NCBI GenBank assembly: GCA_000023185.1
Contig: CP001622.1
Coordinates: 744,001 to 808,000 of the forward strand
DNA length: 64,000 nt
Direction of reading: 5' to 3'
Source: Rhizobium leguminosarum bv. trifolii WSM1325
Lineage (GTDB): Bacteria > Pseudomonadota > Alphaproteobacteria > Rhizobiales > Rhizobiaceae
Shown: one piece after another, positions 1-11,028 of the stretch
Layout of the letters: each line of letters opens with the position of its first letter
How positions within the stretch are numbered: position 1 is the first letter of the stretch
Translations under genes and position numbers: made by a program
Notes under the pieces: model-generated
Databases searched by the model: none
The model's input: the letters and a program-made list of their open reading frames with translations, nothing else
Told to the model about the DNA's origin: nothing

Positions 1-1647
1 GTGACCAAAGAGGGCGCGGTCTATCGCTGGGACGGCCACGTCACCGGTGCCGATGCCCCAAGTGCTGCGGCGCTCCGCCTTGCCCAGAAGAACCGCCTGG
101 CCGAACTCGAAAGCGAAGCAGCCCTTGCCCGCGACGTGCTTGCCGAAGCCGAAGAGCGGCAGGCTGCGGCTGCCGAAGCGATCCGCGTCGAGGAGCGCCG
201 GCTTGCCGAAGCGCGCGACATGAGCCGTCTGTCTGCACGTCATCTCGCGGAAGCGCGCGATGCGCTTGTTGCCGCCGAGCGTGCCTCCGGCGATCTCATC
301 CGCCGCCGCGATGTCGTCAGCGAGGCCGCCAGCCAGTTGCGCACGCAGCTGGAGGAGATCGCCATCCAGGAAGAGAATGCCCGCATCGAGCTGGAAGACG
401 CGCCTGATCTGACTGCGATCGACGAGCGGCTGCGGTTCCAGCAGGCGGAAGTTGCGACCGATCGCGGCGCGCTGGCCGAAAGCCGCGCCCGCCATGAAAG
501 CCTGGCGAGGGAAAACGAAGCCCGCCAGCGCCGCATCATGGCGATCGGCCAGGAGCGGGACACCTGGCGCCAGCGGGCGGCAAGCGCCGAAGACCATGTC
601 GCGACGCTGCGCGAACGCGAGGAAGAGGCGCGGGACGAGGCAGCCGAGCTCGAACTGGCGCCGGACGAATTCGACGACAAGCGCCGCGCTCTGCTCAGCG
701 AATTGCAGAAGGCCGAGGAGGCGCGCCGCCAGGCCAGCGATCTCCTGGCCGAGGCCGAACGCATCCAGCGCGAGGCCGACCAGAAGGCGACGACGGCACT
801 GTCGGAACTTGCCGAATGCCGGGAACGCCGCGGCCGCGCCGAGGAGCGCCTGGTTTCGGCCCGCGAGAAGCGGCAGGAAAGCGAAGGCCGCATTCGCGAG
901 GTCCTGAACGTCGCCCCGCACGAGGCGCTGCAGCTGACCGGCCGCCCGACCATGCAGGCGCTTCCCGATCCGCGCGAAGTCGAGCGCGAGCTGGAACGCC
1001 TGAGGATCGAGCGCGAGCGGCTCGGCGCCGTCAACCTGCGCGCCGACGAGGAGCAGAAGGAGCTGAGCGAAAAGCTCGAAGCGCTGATCAAGGAACGCGA
1101 CGACGTCATCGATGCGATCCGCAAGCTGCGCGGCGCCATCCAGAGCCTCAACCGCGAGGGCCGCGAGCGGCTGATCGCCGCCTTCGACATCGTCAACGCC
1201 CAGTTCCAGCGGCTGTTCACCCATCTTTTCGGCGGCGGCACCGCCGAGCTGCAGCTGATCGAATCCGACGATCCGCTGGAAGCCGGCCTCGAAATCCTCG
1301 CCCGTCCGCCCGGCAAGAAGCCGCAGACCATGACGCTGCTCTCCGGCGGCGAACAGGCGCTGACGGCAATGGCACTGATCTTTGCCGTCTTCCTCACCAA
1401 TCCGGCGCCGATCTGCGTGCTCGACGAAGTCGACGCGCCGCTCGACGACCACAATGTCGAGCGCTACTGCAATCTGATGGACGAGATGGCGGCCTCCACC
1501 GAAACCCGCTTCGTCATCATCACCCACAATCCGATCACCATGGCCCGCATGAACCGCCTCTTTGGCGTCACCATGGCCGAGCAGGGAGTCTCCCAACTCG
1601 TCTCTGTCGACCTGCAAATGGCCGAGCGCCTGCGCGAGATTGCCTGA
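1..1647 (+). CDS. smc: Chromosome segregation ATPase SMC, C-terminal part (cut by window edge)
   Basis: This is the 3' part of the SMC condensin ATPase, which compacts and segregates the chromosome as a dimer with ScpA/ScpB. The frame is open from base 1, so the true start lies outside the window; a full SMC is about 1,150 residues and 548 are present. Residues 1-400 are charged, heptad-rich coiled coil. The C-terminal ATPase lobe follows: the ABC signature LSGGEQ at residues 447-452 and Walker B ending in Asp475-Glu476 within VLDEVDAPLDDHN. The gene ends with TGA, and a repeat element begins about 40 bp downstream. Identity is firm from these motifs. Confidence 0.96.
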   Translation: MTKEGAVYRWDGHVTGADAPSAAALRLAQKNRLAELESEAALARDVLAEAEERQAAAAEAIRVEERRLAEARDMSRLSARHLAEARDALVAAERASGDLIRRRDVVSEAASQLRTQLEEIAIQEENARIELEDAPDLTAIDERLRFQQAEVATDRGALAESRARHESLARENEARQRRIMAIGQERDTWRQRAASAEDHVATLREREEEARDEAAELELAPDEFDDKRRALLSELQKAEEARRQASDLLAEAERIQREADQKATTALSELAECRERRGRAEERLVSAREKRQESEGRIREVLNVAPHEALQLTGRPTMQALPDPREVERELERLRIERERLGAVNLRADEEQKELSEKLEALIKERDDVIDAIRKLRGAIQSLNREGRERLIAAFDIVNAQFQRLFTHLFGGGTAELQLIESDDPLEAGLEILARPPGKKPQTMTLLSGGEQALTAMALIFAVFLTNPAPICVLDEVDAPLDDHNVERYCNLMDEMAASTETRFVIITHNPITMARMNRLFGVTMAEQGVSQLVSVDLQMAERLREIA

Positions 1648-1685
1648 GGTAGCATCCGATTTCGGATGTTCCGCAGTGTTTGAGA

Positions 1686-1856
1686 TCCAGCCCCTCATCC
1701 GCCTGCCGGCACCAGCCGGGGTCGAGCCACGGGTCTCGACCCGTCCTTCGGACCCCCACTTGCGGGGCGAAGGGACATTGCCGCGCCCTCTGCGTTTCCC
1801 TCCGACCTTTCGCAGGGCAGGCCCCCTCTGCCCGTTTCTTACAGGGTGAGGGGCAA
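1686..1856. repeat. Repeat family A, copy 1 (rhizobial mosaic-type intergenic repeat)
   Basis: This palindromic mosaic starts with CCCCTCATCCGCCTGCCGG and ends with the complementary GTGAGGGGC. It contains the module 'gtcgagccacgggtctcgac' next to 'gtccttcggacccc'. The same modules recur near 5.63, 8.62, 19.3, 24.8, 39.97 and 42.6 kb, always outside genes. It resembles the Rhizobium-specific intergenic mosaic elements (RIMEs); that name is an inference. Confidence 0.7.
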
Positions 1857-2149
1857 CCATCAGCGCCAACCGAGCATCCATTTGGACGCCGAGCGCTGGC
1901 GACGCAATTTCAGCAAAGGTGCGGCGCGGTTTTGCGCCCAGAAATTGCGTAAAATCAAGGACTGAGCAATAAACACCAAAAAAGGTCGGCTCTCTTGTCG
2001 CTTGTACCCCATTTGGGTGATGCTCTTTTCGCTGACTTGCATTAGAAGTTGTTTCAACGCAACCTAATTACTCTGCTGGAAAGCGGGCGACCAGAGGTTG
2101 CGCATTGTCGAATTTGCGTGCGGTTTTCCGGGCGAGGGCAAGAACCGGA

Positions 2150-2337
2150 AACCGAGAGCAAATCTTGGGAAGTGGTGATCTATTTTCCCAGGAATTGCGT
2201 AAAACGAGATCAGGACGGTTCTGTTTTGAGAAAAAGCTGAATCGTTTTCGGGTTGAGGGACCCCCCGTCCGGTTTTCCTGGCCGGACGGAAACAAGGCTT
2301 TGCGGGACATTGTTGCAGTCCCGCAAAGCTTTTTTTG
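2150..2337 (+). ncRNA. Candidate small RNA ending at a strong terminator
   Basis: The 840 bp between smc and ppdK holds no convincing ORF. Its centre has two adjacent GC-rich hairpins (CCGTCCGG/CCGGACGG at 2265-2289, then 2295-2330) ending in a run of T, which is the signature of a free-standing rightward transcript. smc ends about 650 bp upstream and ppdK starts about 150 bp downstream. The RNA is therefore either an independent sRNA or an attenuated leader of ppdK. The 5' end is a guess. Confidence 0.3.
2295..2336 (+). terminator. Rho-independent terminator between smc and ppdK
   Basis: The 13-bp stem GGCTTTGCGGGAC pairs with GTCCCGCAAAGCT around a 9-nt loop and runs directly into TTTTTTT. 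There is no T-run on the other strand, so it acts rightward. Confidence 0.75.
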
Positions 2338-2486
2338 TGCCCTTTTTTCTGTTTGAGCACCTTTCAACCGTTTCGACGTCGGCCACAGCCAAGATTTATT
2401 GTGCAGCGCAACATTCTGCCGCATTTGTCGATTTTCATTTCAACACCAACGGATTAAGCTAATCTCGATTTGGTGTTGGGGGGAAG

Positions 2487-5192
<2,706 letters not shown>

Positions 5193-5230
5193 GATAGTCG
5201 CTGCAGCGTGGGGCAGGGCGCCCGTGGCAG

Positions 5231-5509
5231 TCAGTGACGATGCCGCCAACGATCGCGGTAGATATACGGCCCGTTCAGCTCCCAGGCCATGTTGTTCATC
5301 ATCTCAGCGCTTTGCGCCCGCGATTCGGCGCGCCGGTCGAGATCGATGCGCTGCAAGCAGGTGGCAAAACCATCCGTGCCGCGGCGGAAGCCATAGCTCT
5401 GGCACCGCTGCTCATCCGCTGCCCGCCGCTCCTCCGGCGTCATCGTCTGGCAGGCCGAGAGCCCGGCGACGATGGTGGCCATGACGGTGATGAGAAGACG
5501 AATGCGCAT
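5231..5509 (-). CDS. Small predicted lipoprotein, function unknown
   Basis: The 92-aa protein has a classical lipoprotein signal: Met-Arg-Ile-Arg, a hydrophobic stretch, then LSAC, with Cys20 as the likely lipidated residue. The mature part is charged and has two further cysteines (in DEQRCQSYGF and FATCLQRI) that could pair in the periplasm. It ends with a basic and aromatic tail (YRDRWRHRH). It lies convergent to ppdK with 38 bp between the stops. I know no function; short lipoproteins with this CQSYG...FATCLQ pattern are common in Rhizobiales. Confidence 0.8.
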   Translation of the reverse strand: MRIRLLITVMATIVAGLSACQTMTPEERRAADEQRCQSYGFRRGTDGFATCLQRIDLDRRAESRAQSAEMMNNMAWELNGPYIYRDRWRHRH

Positions 5510-5628
5510 TGGTTTGGTCCTTGGAATGCTTTTCTCCGAGGAAAGGCCATTCGAATGCCGGCGTCAAGCTATTGCCTCGATCCCGGAGATCGCTGAGGCT
5601 TAGATGATGACGCGAACCGTCTGCCGTG

Positions 5629-5761
5629 CAGCCCCCTCATCCGACCCTTCGGGCCACCTTCTCCCCGCTGGGGCGAAGGGGATTTGCCGCAACCTCTCGC
5701 TTCCCTCTTCTCCCCTCGGGGAGAAGGTGCCCGGTAAGGCGAATGAGGGGGCCGGCGAAGC
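5629..5761. repeat. Repeat family A, copy 2
   Basis: A shortened copy bounded by CCCCCTCATCCGACCCTTCG and GCGAATGAGGGG, with the internal palindrome CTTCTCCCC...GGGGAGAAGG. It lacks the 'gtcgagccacgg' module seen in copies 1, 3, 5 and 6. No gene lies between 5510 and 5957. Confidence 0.65.
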
Positions 5762-5794
5762 CGGTCTGCCGTTGCGTCTCACTCCACCTCTCCT

Positions 5795-5930
5795 CCCTCA
5801 TTCCTGTGCTCGTCACAGGAATCCAGCCACCGCGCGTCGGCGCGGTGAATGACGCTCATAGGCGAAGCCGGTCTCCTGCGCCCAAGGACTTGGGCGCACT
5901 GGATTCCTGTGACGAGCACAGGAATGAGGG
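5795..5930. repeat. 136-bp element with perfect 32-bp terminal inverted repeats
   Basis: Bases 5795-5826 are the exact reverse complement of 5899-5930. Each arm contains the palindrome ATTCCTGTG-CTCGT-CACAGGAAT. The 72-bp core has its own inverted repeats (CGCGCGTCGGCGCG; GCGCCCAAGGACTTGGGCGC). There is no coding capacity. The architecture is that of a miniature inverted-repeat element or a strong cruciform; no second copy is in this window. Confidence 0.7.
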
Positions 5931-5957
5931 AGATTGGGGTGACGCTCTCACCTGACT

Positions 5958-6155
5958 TCAAGCCGCCCCAGCCGGATCCCCGATCGGCAGCAGCGCCGGA
6001 TTGAGCGGCGGATCCTGCGGGTTCTTCGTATCAGCAGGATCCTGTGCCGGCGTCAGCGGCGGCTTTTGCTGGATGGGGTCGGGAATGCCGGGGGTCGGCG
6101 TCGGGCCGCGCGGTGTGTCGGCATTGGGTGTCGGGATCGGGTCTTTGTTGGGCAT
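5958..6155 (-). CDS. Proline-rich small protein, function unknown
   Basis: A 65-aa protein dominated by Pro, Thr, Asp and Asn (opening MPNKDPIPTPNADTPRGPTP), with no hydrophobic segment and so probably disordered and soluble. The ATG at 6155 is chosen over an upstream in-frame ATG because AAGGAGG sits seven bases before it. It is divergent from the zinc-ribbon gene at 6279. No known domain is visible; short Pro/Thr-rich proteins like this are common conserved hypotheticals in rhizobia. Confidence 0.65.
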   Translation of the reverse strand: MPNKDPIPTPNADTPRGPTPTPGIPDPIQQKPPLTPAQDPADTKNPQDPPLNPALLPIGDPAGAA

Positions 6156-6278
6156 GAGTGCCTCCTTTTCGAAAAAGGAACGGCAGGCTTGGCACTTGGT
6201 TCCACTTTCGCTTGCCAACCTTTCTATGCATGAGGGCCATTCCTATGTATGAGGAAAGCTTGCAAACTTGGAACGAGC

Positions 6279-6524
6279 ATGGCCCTTCGCGATCGATTTT
6301 CGAAAAAACTGAGCTGTCCGCAATGCGGCAATGAGGGCTTTGCCGAGGCCTCGGAAGTTGATGATCCCAAGCGCAAGCACCCGGATTTCAAGGTCGATCA
6401 GCTGCCGCGCGGTTTTGGCGTGCAGCGGCCTTCCAATCATCAGGAAAATTTCGTCATCAAGTGCGAATGCGGTCGCAAGTTCCCCTTCCGCAGCGTTGCG
6501 GAAGCCGCGGCCGAGCGCCGCTAA
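6279..6524 (+). CDS. Small zinc-ribbon-like protein
   Basis: An 81-aa protein opening MALRDRFSKKLSCPQCGN. It has CPQC near residue 13 and a second pair in VIKCECGRKF near residue 60, spaced as in a treble-clef/zinc-ribbon fold that would bind one Zn. The middle is basic and polar. An upstream in-frame ATG at 6249 would add ten residues; neither start has a strong Shine-Dalgarno sequence, so the start is uncertain. It may bind nucleic acid or act as a small adaptor, but only the metal-binding pattern is seen. Confidence 0.65.
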   Translation: MALRDRFSKKLSCPQCGNEGFAEASEVDDPKRKHPDFKVDQLPRGFGVQRPSNHQENFVIKCECGRKFPFRSVAEAAAERR

Positions 6525-6540
6525 CATCTTGATCTAGAAT

Positions 6541-6933
6541 TCAGATCCGCTCCAGCAGTTCGATGAAGGCATCGGCGAAACGCACCAGCGGCGCGGTCTC
6601 TTCATCGGGCGCCTGCATGCGGATCTCGGTGCCGTTGCCGTCGAGCAGCGCCAGCACGACGCGCATCTCCTGGCCGTCACCTGGGATACGCAGCACGGCA
6701 ATGCGCCGGCAATCATCGATGAGGCCGCCGGCCGGCAGGTCGAACAGCAATTCGCCGCCGGAGCGTGCCGCTGCCTGGCGCACCGCCTCGCAGAAGCCGG
6801 CATCGCCGCCGGCATAACCTTCGAGCGAAAGTTCGAGCTCAAGCAGCTCCATCGGCAGCATCGGCTCGGACTGATGGTCGATCCCGCCAAGCACTGACGC
6901 CTGCGGCCTTGCTGCAATCTCGGGTGAAATCAT
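6541..6933 (-). CDS. Acidic hypothetical protein
   Basis: A 130-aa acidic cytoplasmic protein with no signal peptide or membrane segment. The ATG at 6933 follows GGAGAG at good spacing. It is rich in alternating hydrophobic and acidic residues (MELLELELSLEGY; RVVLALLDGNGTEIRM; ADAFIELLERI), suggesting a compact alpha/beta fold. I recognise no family. An overlapping frame (6534-6917) is Arg/Ser/Cys-rich and looks like a shadow. Confidence 0.65.
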   Translation of the reverse strand: MISPEIAARPQASVLGGIDHQSEPMLPMELLELELSLEGYAGGDAGFCEAVRQAAARSGGELLFDLPAGGLIDDCRRIAVLRIPGDGQEMRVVLALLDGNGTEIRMQAPDEETAPLVRFADAFIELLERI

Positions 6934-7095
6934 CCCGTCTCTCCTCTACATCTGGAGATAAAACCCCGGCAGAATGACCTTTTTTTGACATATCAGCAAG
7001 GGCTTATGAAGCCGCCGCCGGTTCGTCATGGCCTTCGCCGAGGATTCCAACGCAATGCCTCAGACAATAGTTTCAATTTAGCCGAATCTTGCCCC

Positions 7096-7211
7096 AGATC
7101 CGGATGATGTTAGGCCGGGCCGGCCTAAAATCTGAATCCGGATCTAATTCAATGAATAGAGCATGATGTCGTCCGAAAACCGCTTCACACTTTTCGGCAT
7201 CATGCTCTAAA
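7096..7211. repeat. Repeat family C, copy 1
   Basis: A two-part palindromic element. AGATCCGGAT...ATCCGGATCT encloses TTAGGCCGGGCCGGCCTAAAA. It is followed by GAGCATGATG-TCGTCCGAAAACCG...TTTTCGGCATCATGCTC. Other copies lie at 38673-38787 and, inverted, at 45132-45248. This copy abuts the DUF1499 gene start. Confidence 0.75.
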
Positions 7212-7215
7212 CAGG

Positions 7216-8184
7216 GTGGAGGCGATTTGCGTGGTCGAACGCGCGGGCGCTGACGAGCAACCGGTAAGTTTGATGGCCATCCGCTTCGACCGCCCCGTTT
7301 CCAACGCCGCCCGCTTTTCGCGGCTGCTCGCGGCGTTTTCCCTGGTGCTGGCGCTGGCTGTGATGATTGCCCATCGCTTCGGCGGCCTCGCCACACCCTA
7401 TCTGGTACTGCTGCTGATTGCCGCCGCCGGCGGCGCGCTGCTTTCCGCCATGCTTGCCGCAGTCGGGCTGCGTAGCCTCTGGATGACGGGGGCCGAGGGC
7501 GGGCTGGCGGCGCTGGCGGCGCTGATTTATGCCGCCTTTCCGCTCGGCCTCGGCGCCTATGCCACCGAGCGCTACATGACGCGGCCCGATATCTACGACG
7601 TCTCCACCGATCCGGTCTCGGTGCCTGACTGGCTTTCGCCGCCGCACTCCGACCAGATCTGGCTGAAGCGCAATGTGCAGGTGACGCCGGAGGACCGCGA
7701 AAAGCAGCTCGCCGCATATCCCGAACTCACCGGCCGGCGCTATGAGGGCGCGCTCGACCGCGTGCTCGAAGCGGTGCGCAAGGTCGCCAAGATGAGCGGC
7801 ATGACCATCACGAAAAGCAGTGGCGACACCGAGCCCGACCGTGATGCCGAGGACAAGCCGGTGAAGCCGCCGCAGCCGGGCGACGATGCGGTGGCCGATG
7901 CGCCCAATACCATCCCCGTGCCGACGCCGCGCCCCTATGACGACGATGTCGCCAAGCTGATCCGCGGCGTCAACGGCGTGACGCTGCAGGGCACCACCCG
8001 CACGCTGATCCTCGGCCTGCGCTTCGATATCATCATTCGGCTCCGCGAAGAGGCCGAAACCACCTTCGTCGACATCCGCGTCGCCTCCCGCTACGGCCAA
8101 CACGACCTCGGCTTCAGCGCCGAAATCGCCGGCGATTATTTGAAGGCGCTGGATGCCGAGCTGCTGGGGATTGCGGGTGGGTGA
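7216..8184 (+). CDS. DUF1499 domain membrane protein
   Basis: An inner-membrane protein of 322 residues from GTG 7216, or 303 from ATG 7273 (MAIRFDRP); the second start looks more natural because repeat C1 ends just before 7216. Three hydrophobic helices lie in the first about 110 residues (ALAVMIAHRF, LVLLLIAAAGGALL, GLAALAALIYAAFPLGL). A C-terminal DUF1499 domain follows, with the conserved start of the YEGALDRVLEAVR type and FDIIIRLREE...RVASRYGQHDLG near the end. An Asp/Pro-rich linker (DRDAEDKPVKPPQPGDD) splits the domain. The biochemical role of DUF1499 is unknown. Confidence 0.85.
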   Translation: MEAICVVERAGADEQPVSLMAIRFDRPVSNAARFSRLLAAFSLVLALAVMIAHRFGGLATPYLVLLLIAAAGGALLSAMLAAVGLRSLWMTGAEGGLAALAALIYAAFPLGLGAYATERYMTRPDIYDVSTDPVSVPDWLSPPHSDQIWLKRNVQVTPEDREKQLAAYPELTGRRYEGALDRVLEAVRKVAKMSGMTITKSSGDTEPDRDAEDKPVKPPQPGDDAVADAPNTIPVPTPRPYDDDVAKLIRGVNGVTLQGTTRTLILGLRFDIIIRLREEAETTFVDIRVASRYGQHDLGFSAEIAGDYLKALDAELLGIAGG

Positions 8185-8300
8185 GCAACGGTGGCGCAAG
8201 GCGCCAGCAATCGATCCGGCGAATCGATTGCAGTTGCGAACGCCCTGAACCCAAGCGAAGGGCCGGGATAGGGTGCGGCAGATTCGACGCCCTTCGGGCC

Positions 8301-8476
8301 GCGACCTCTCTCCGACCTCATCCTGAGGCGCCCCGCAGGGGCCTCGAAGGACGAGGCCGGCCACTGGTATCTCCTCCGGCAATGGATGCGGCCGCAGCGC
8401 GCATCACCCGCCCCCGTCCTTCGAGGCTCCGGCCTCTGGCCTGCGCGCCTCAGGATGAGGGCTGATCGGTGTGCCA
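8301..8476. repeat. Repeat family B, copy 1
   Basis: Two facing modules: CCTCATCCTGAGGCGCCCCG with GGCCTCGAAGGACG, then CGTCCTTCGAGGCTCCGGCC with CGCCTCAGGATGAGGG. These form a long imperfect palindrome after the DUF1499 gene. Further copies are at 37817-37992 and 46045-46225. Confidence 0.7.
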
Positions 8477-8620
8477 TGTGGCTGGTGGGCTGGTCGGTCC
8501 CGCAAGACCGTAAGGAAGGGGGCCGCCGAAGCCGGTCTTTCCTTACAACGCCTATGCGGGATTCGACCGCGCTCGCGTCGGCATGGCGGGATAATTACGA
8601 TGAGAGGGCGTGCCGTGTGG

Positions 8621-8803
8621 CCCCCTCATCCGCCTGCCGGCACCTTCTCCCCGAGGGGAGAAGAGATTTGCGGCAACCTCTCCGTTCCTCGCCGACCTCT
8701 CGCAGGGCACGTCTCCTCGCCCCGCGAGCCGGGGTCCGGAGGACGGGTCGAGACGAGTGGCTCGAGCCCGGTAAGGTTAGGGTGAGGGGCAGCCATCCGC
8801 GCG
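8621..8803. repeat. Repeat family A, copy 3
   Basis: A full-length copy running from CCCCCTCATCCGCCTGCCGG to GGTTAGGGTGAGGGGC, with the GTCCGGAGGACGGGTCGAGAC module. It occupies the gap before the convergent gene ending at 8819. Together with copy B1, it means 8185-8818 contains no gene. Confidence 0.7.
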
Positions 8804-8818
8804 AAGGCAGAGACCCAC

Positions 8819-10543
8819 TCACTCCTCCACCACCAACCACCCGGTATACCGCACCACCAACCCCGTCAGCCGCCCGCCGATCTCCACGTGGAAGTGGAAC
8901 CGCCCATCCCGCTCCTCCTCATACGTCTCCCCGCCAGGCGCCAGAAACATCGGCAGCGGAATCCCGCAAAACCGCCAGCCGCGCACCACGAGCCGCAGCT
9001 TTTCCCCATCCGGCACCAGCGCCATCAGCACCCGGAATGGCCCGAACACCTCGGCGAGCAGATCCCGGTCACGGCCCTTTGCCTCGACCTGCCAGCTGCG
9101 GAACACCGTGCCGCCGAAATCGCGTGTCCAGATCTCCTTGTCGCCATCGGCAACGAAACGCACCGTGACCGGCACATCCTCACCCGCTGGGGGAAAGCCG
9201 ATGAGGCGCGCGACGATCCTCGCCAGCAGCCCGCCGCCGCGCTCGATCCGCGCCCGGCCGGAGGCGACGCGCGCGCCGCCGGCATGCAGCGCGGCGAGGG
9301 CCGGCGGCAGCCGCTCCCAGGCGCTGCCGAGGATTCTCTGGTAGAGCGGCTGGCGTGCCTCCTCGTGTTCCATCGTGATGCCGGATGTGATCGCAAAACG
9401 CTGGAAGGCCGCTTCGAAATCCGCAAGCTGCAATTCCCCCGCCGCCGGCCGCGCACCATTCTCCGGCCGCACGCCGCTCAGCAGCCGGCGCACCAGCGCG
9501 TCCACGCCGATAACAGGAATGAACGGCCCGTCATCACCTTCGGCAATCAGATGCCAGCCGCAGGACAGCCGCCGTCCGGCGTGATCGACACCGCCGACGC
9601 GCACGAACATGCCGCCGCGATGTTCGCCCACCGCGAAAGCGTGGCTGGCGCGCTGCAGCAGCCGCGAAAACGGCAACAGCGACGGCAGGAGCCGGAGGCG
9701 GACGAGCCTTGCCGCAAGGCTGAGCAAGCGCTGCAGCGGCTGCGGCTCCGTGCCGACCCCGGTGAAAGTCGATTGCAGGCCGGCAAAGCGTGCCGGCAGC
9801 AGCTTGAGATCCGGCGCATCCACCAGCAGGAATTTCCGGCTGCGCAGCGGCTTAACCCCCGGCGGCGCCACCGTCACCCGCATCGCATCGATCAGCCCGC
9901 GCCCGGAGGCCGGCTGCCCATGGCGCAGCACCGGAACCTTCTTGCCGGCATAGCTCGCGATCGCTCTCACGACATTGAGCCCGATCTTGACATGCGCCGA
10001 CGGGGCAATGCCCGCCGCGACAGTGTCGACCCGGGAGAAATGCGGCGCCATCGCCTCCAGTGCCGCAAAGGAAAGCGCAGGCAGGCTGCTCAGCCCCGAC
10101 AGCGCGAAGGTGCCCTGGGCCTTGGCCGCCGCATCCAGCCCACTGATGCCGGCGACGAAACCGGTGCTGTCGGCGATATCGGCATAATCGATGCCGAGAT
10201 CGATGCAGGCCTCGACCACCTTATAAGCATCCTTCCCGAAGCTCTGGAACGGCCCCGAGGCATCGACGACGAGATGAGGCCTCAGCCGCGTCAGCTGTTC
10301 GATGAGGTCGCCGTCTCGGTCGAAGCTGACGGCCTGCACCATCGCGCCGAGATTGTGGCTTCCCAGGCCCTCGGCGCCATCTTTCGGCGTCCGGAGATCG
10401 GCAACGAAATCGTCAGCCTTTTCCAGCGACCGCCCCCCAACCAGCAGCCTGAGCCGCGGTTCATCGCCAAGCAGCCGGGCAAGCCGCCCGCCAAACGTGC
10501 CGTAACCGCCGATGATGAGCAGCGAAAACCGGTCCTCGCTCAT
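8819..10543 (-). CDS. NAD(P)-binding saccharopine-dehydrogenase-like protein with C-terminal DUF4166
   Basis: A 574-aa cytoplasmic protein. The N-terminus has a Rossmann dinucleotide site, LLIIGGYGTFGGRLARLL (GxYGxxG), followed by VVDASGPFQ near residue 95, as in saccharopine-dehydrogenase-like/trans-acting enoyl reductase proteins. From about residue 370 it shows the DUF4166 pattern: YQRILGSAWERLPPALAALH, then VTVRFVADGDKEIWTRDFGG, ending GLVVRYTGWLVVEE. It overlaps the upstream DCC gene by 4 bp (ATGA), so the two are translationally coupled. The substrate is unknown; the coupling suggests a shared redox role. Confidence 0.85.
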   Translation of the reverse strand: MSEDRFSLLIIGGYGTFGGRLARLLGDEPRLRLLVGGRSLEKADDFVADLRTPKDGAEGLGSHNLGAMVQAVSFDRDGDLIEQLTRLRPHLVVDASGPFQSFGKDAYKVVEACIDLGIDYADIADSTGFVAGISGLDAAAKAQGTFALSGLSSLPALSFAALEAMAPHFSRVDTVAAGIAPSAHVKIGLNVVRAIASYAGKKVPVLRHGQPASGRGLIDAMRVTVAPPGVKPLRSRKFLLVDAPDLKLLPARFAGLQSTFTGVGTEPQPLQRLLSLAARLVRLRLLPSLLPFSRLLQRASHAFAVGEHRGGMFVRVGGVDHAGRRLSCGWHLIAEGDDGPFIPVIGVDALVRRLLSGVRPENGARPAAGELQLADFEAAFQRFAITSGITMEHEEARQPLYQRILGSAWERLPPALAALHAGGARVASGRARIERGGGLLARIVARLIGFPPAGEDVPVTVRFVADGDKEIWTRDFGGTVFRSWQVEAKGRDRDLLAEVFGPFRVLMALVPDGEKLRLVVRGWRFCGIPLPMFLAPGGETYEEERDGRFHFHVEIGGRLTGLVVRYTGWLVVEE

Positions 10544-10998
10544 GTGATGAAGCGGCCGCGCTGCTGCGGCGTCGGCACCATGCAGCTTTGCCGGCCGGCA
10601 ATCTTCAGCCGGTTGCGGGCGATGTATTCATAGAGCGCATCGGCCGCCCGCCGCGGCAGCAGCCGGAAGATCTTGACCAGCAAATAGGGAAAGCCGAGCC
10701 CCGCCACCATGCGGATCGAGCCGTCGGATTTGAAGAAGGCGCGGCCATTTTCGATCAGGATATTGGTCTCGTAGTCGCGCGCATGAAGCCCGTAATGCCG
10801 GTAGAGCGCGGCGCCGAGCGGCGTCTGCGCCGCCAGGAAGCGGTATCGCTGCTGCTTGTCATGTTTCAGCGCGAATTTCACCCAGCCGGAGCAGAACACG
10901 CATTCGCCATCGAAGACGATCAACGGCCGGTCATCGGCAAAGGCGGGCACATCGGCATCGTTGCGATAGCTGTAATCGGCTTGAGCCCGCATCATCAT
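10540..10998 (-). CDS. Thiol-disulfide oxidoreductase, DCC family (DUF393)
   Basis: A 152-aa protein with the DCC-family signature FDGECVFCSGW (DxxCxxC) near residue 30, in the position of a thioredoxin-like active site. It ends with the family's basic tail, including a segment of the LPRRAADALYEYIARNRLK type. It is probably a cytoplasmic dithiol redox protein. The first gene of a leftward two-gene unit; its stop overlaps the ATG of the NAD-binding gene. The start could be either of the first Met codons (MMMR). Partner proteins of this family are not established. Confidence 0.85.
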   Translation of the reverse strand: MMMRAQADYSYRNDADVPAFADDRPLIVFDGECVFCSGWVKFALKHDKQQRYRFLAAQTPLGAALYRHYGLHARDYETNILIENGRAFFKSDGSIRMVAGLGFPYLLVKIFRLLPRRAADALYEYIARNRLKIAGRQSCMVPTPQQRGRFIT

Positions 10999-11028
10999 CT
11001 CCCCATCCTCATGACCCCACCCTCATAT

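Noticed and set aside
240..1454. 404-codon open frame antisense to smc
   Set aside because: Ser/Arg-rich shadow of the coiled coil.
8888..10633. 581-codon open frame on the + strand
   Set aside because: Arg/Gln/His/Pro-rich shadow of the DUF4166 and DCC genes, which overlap by ATGA and have clear motifs.
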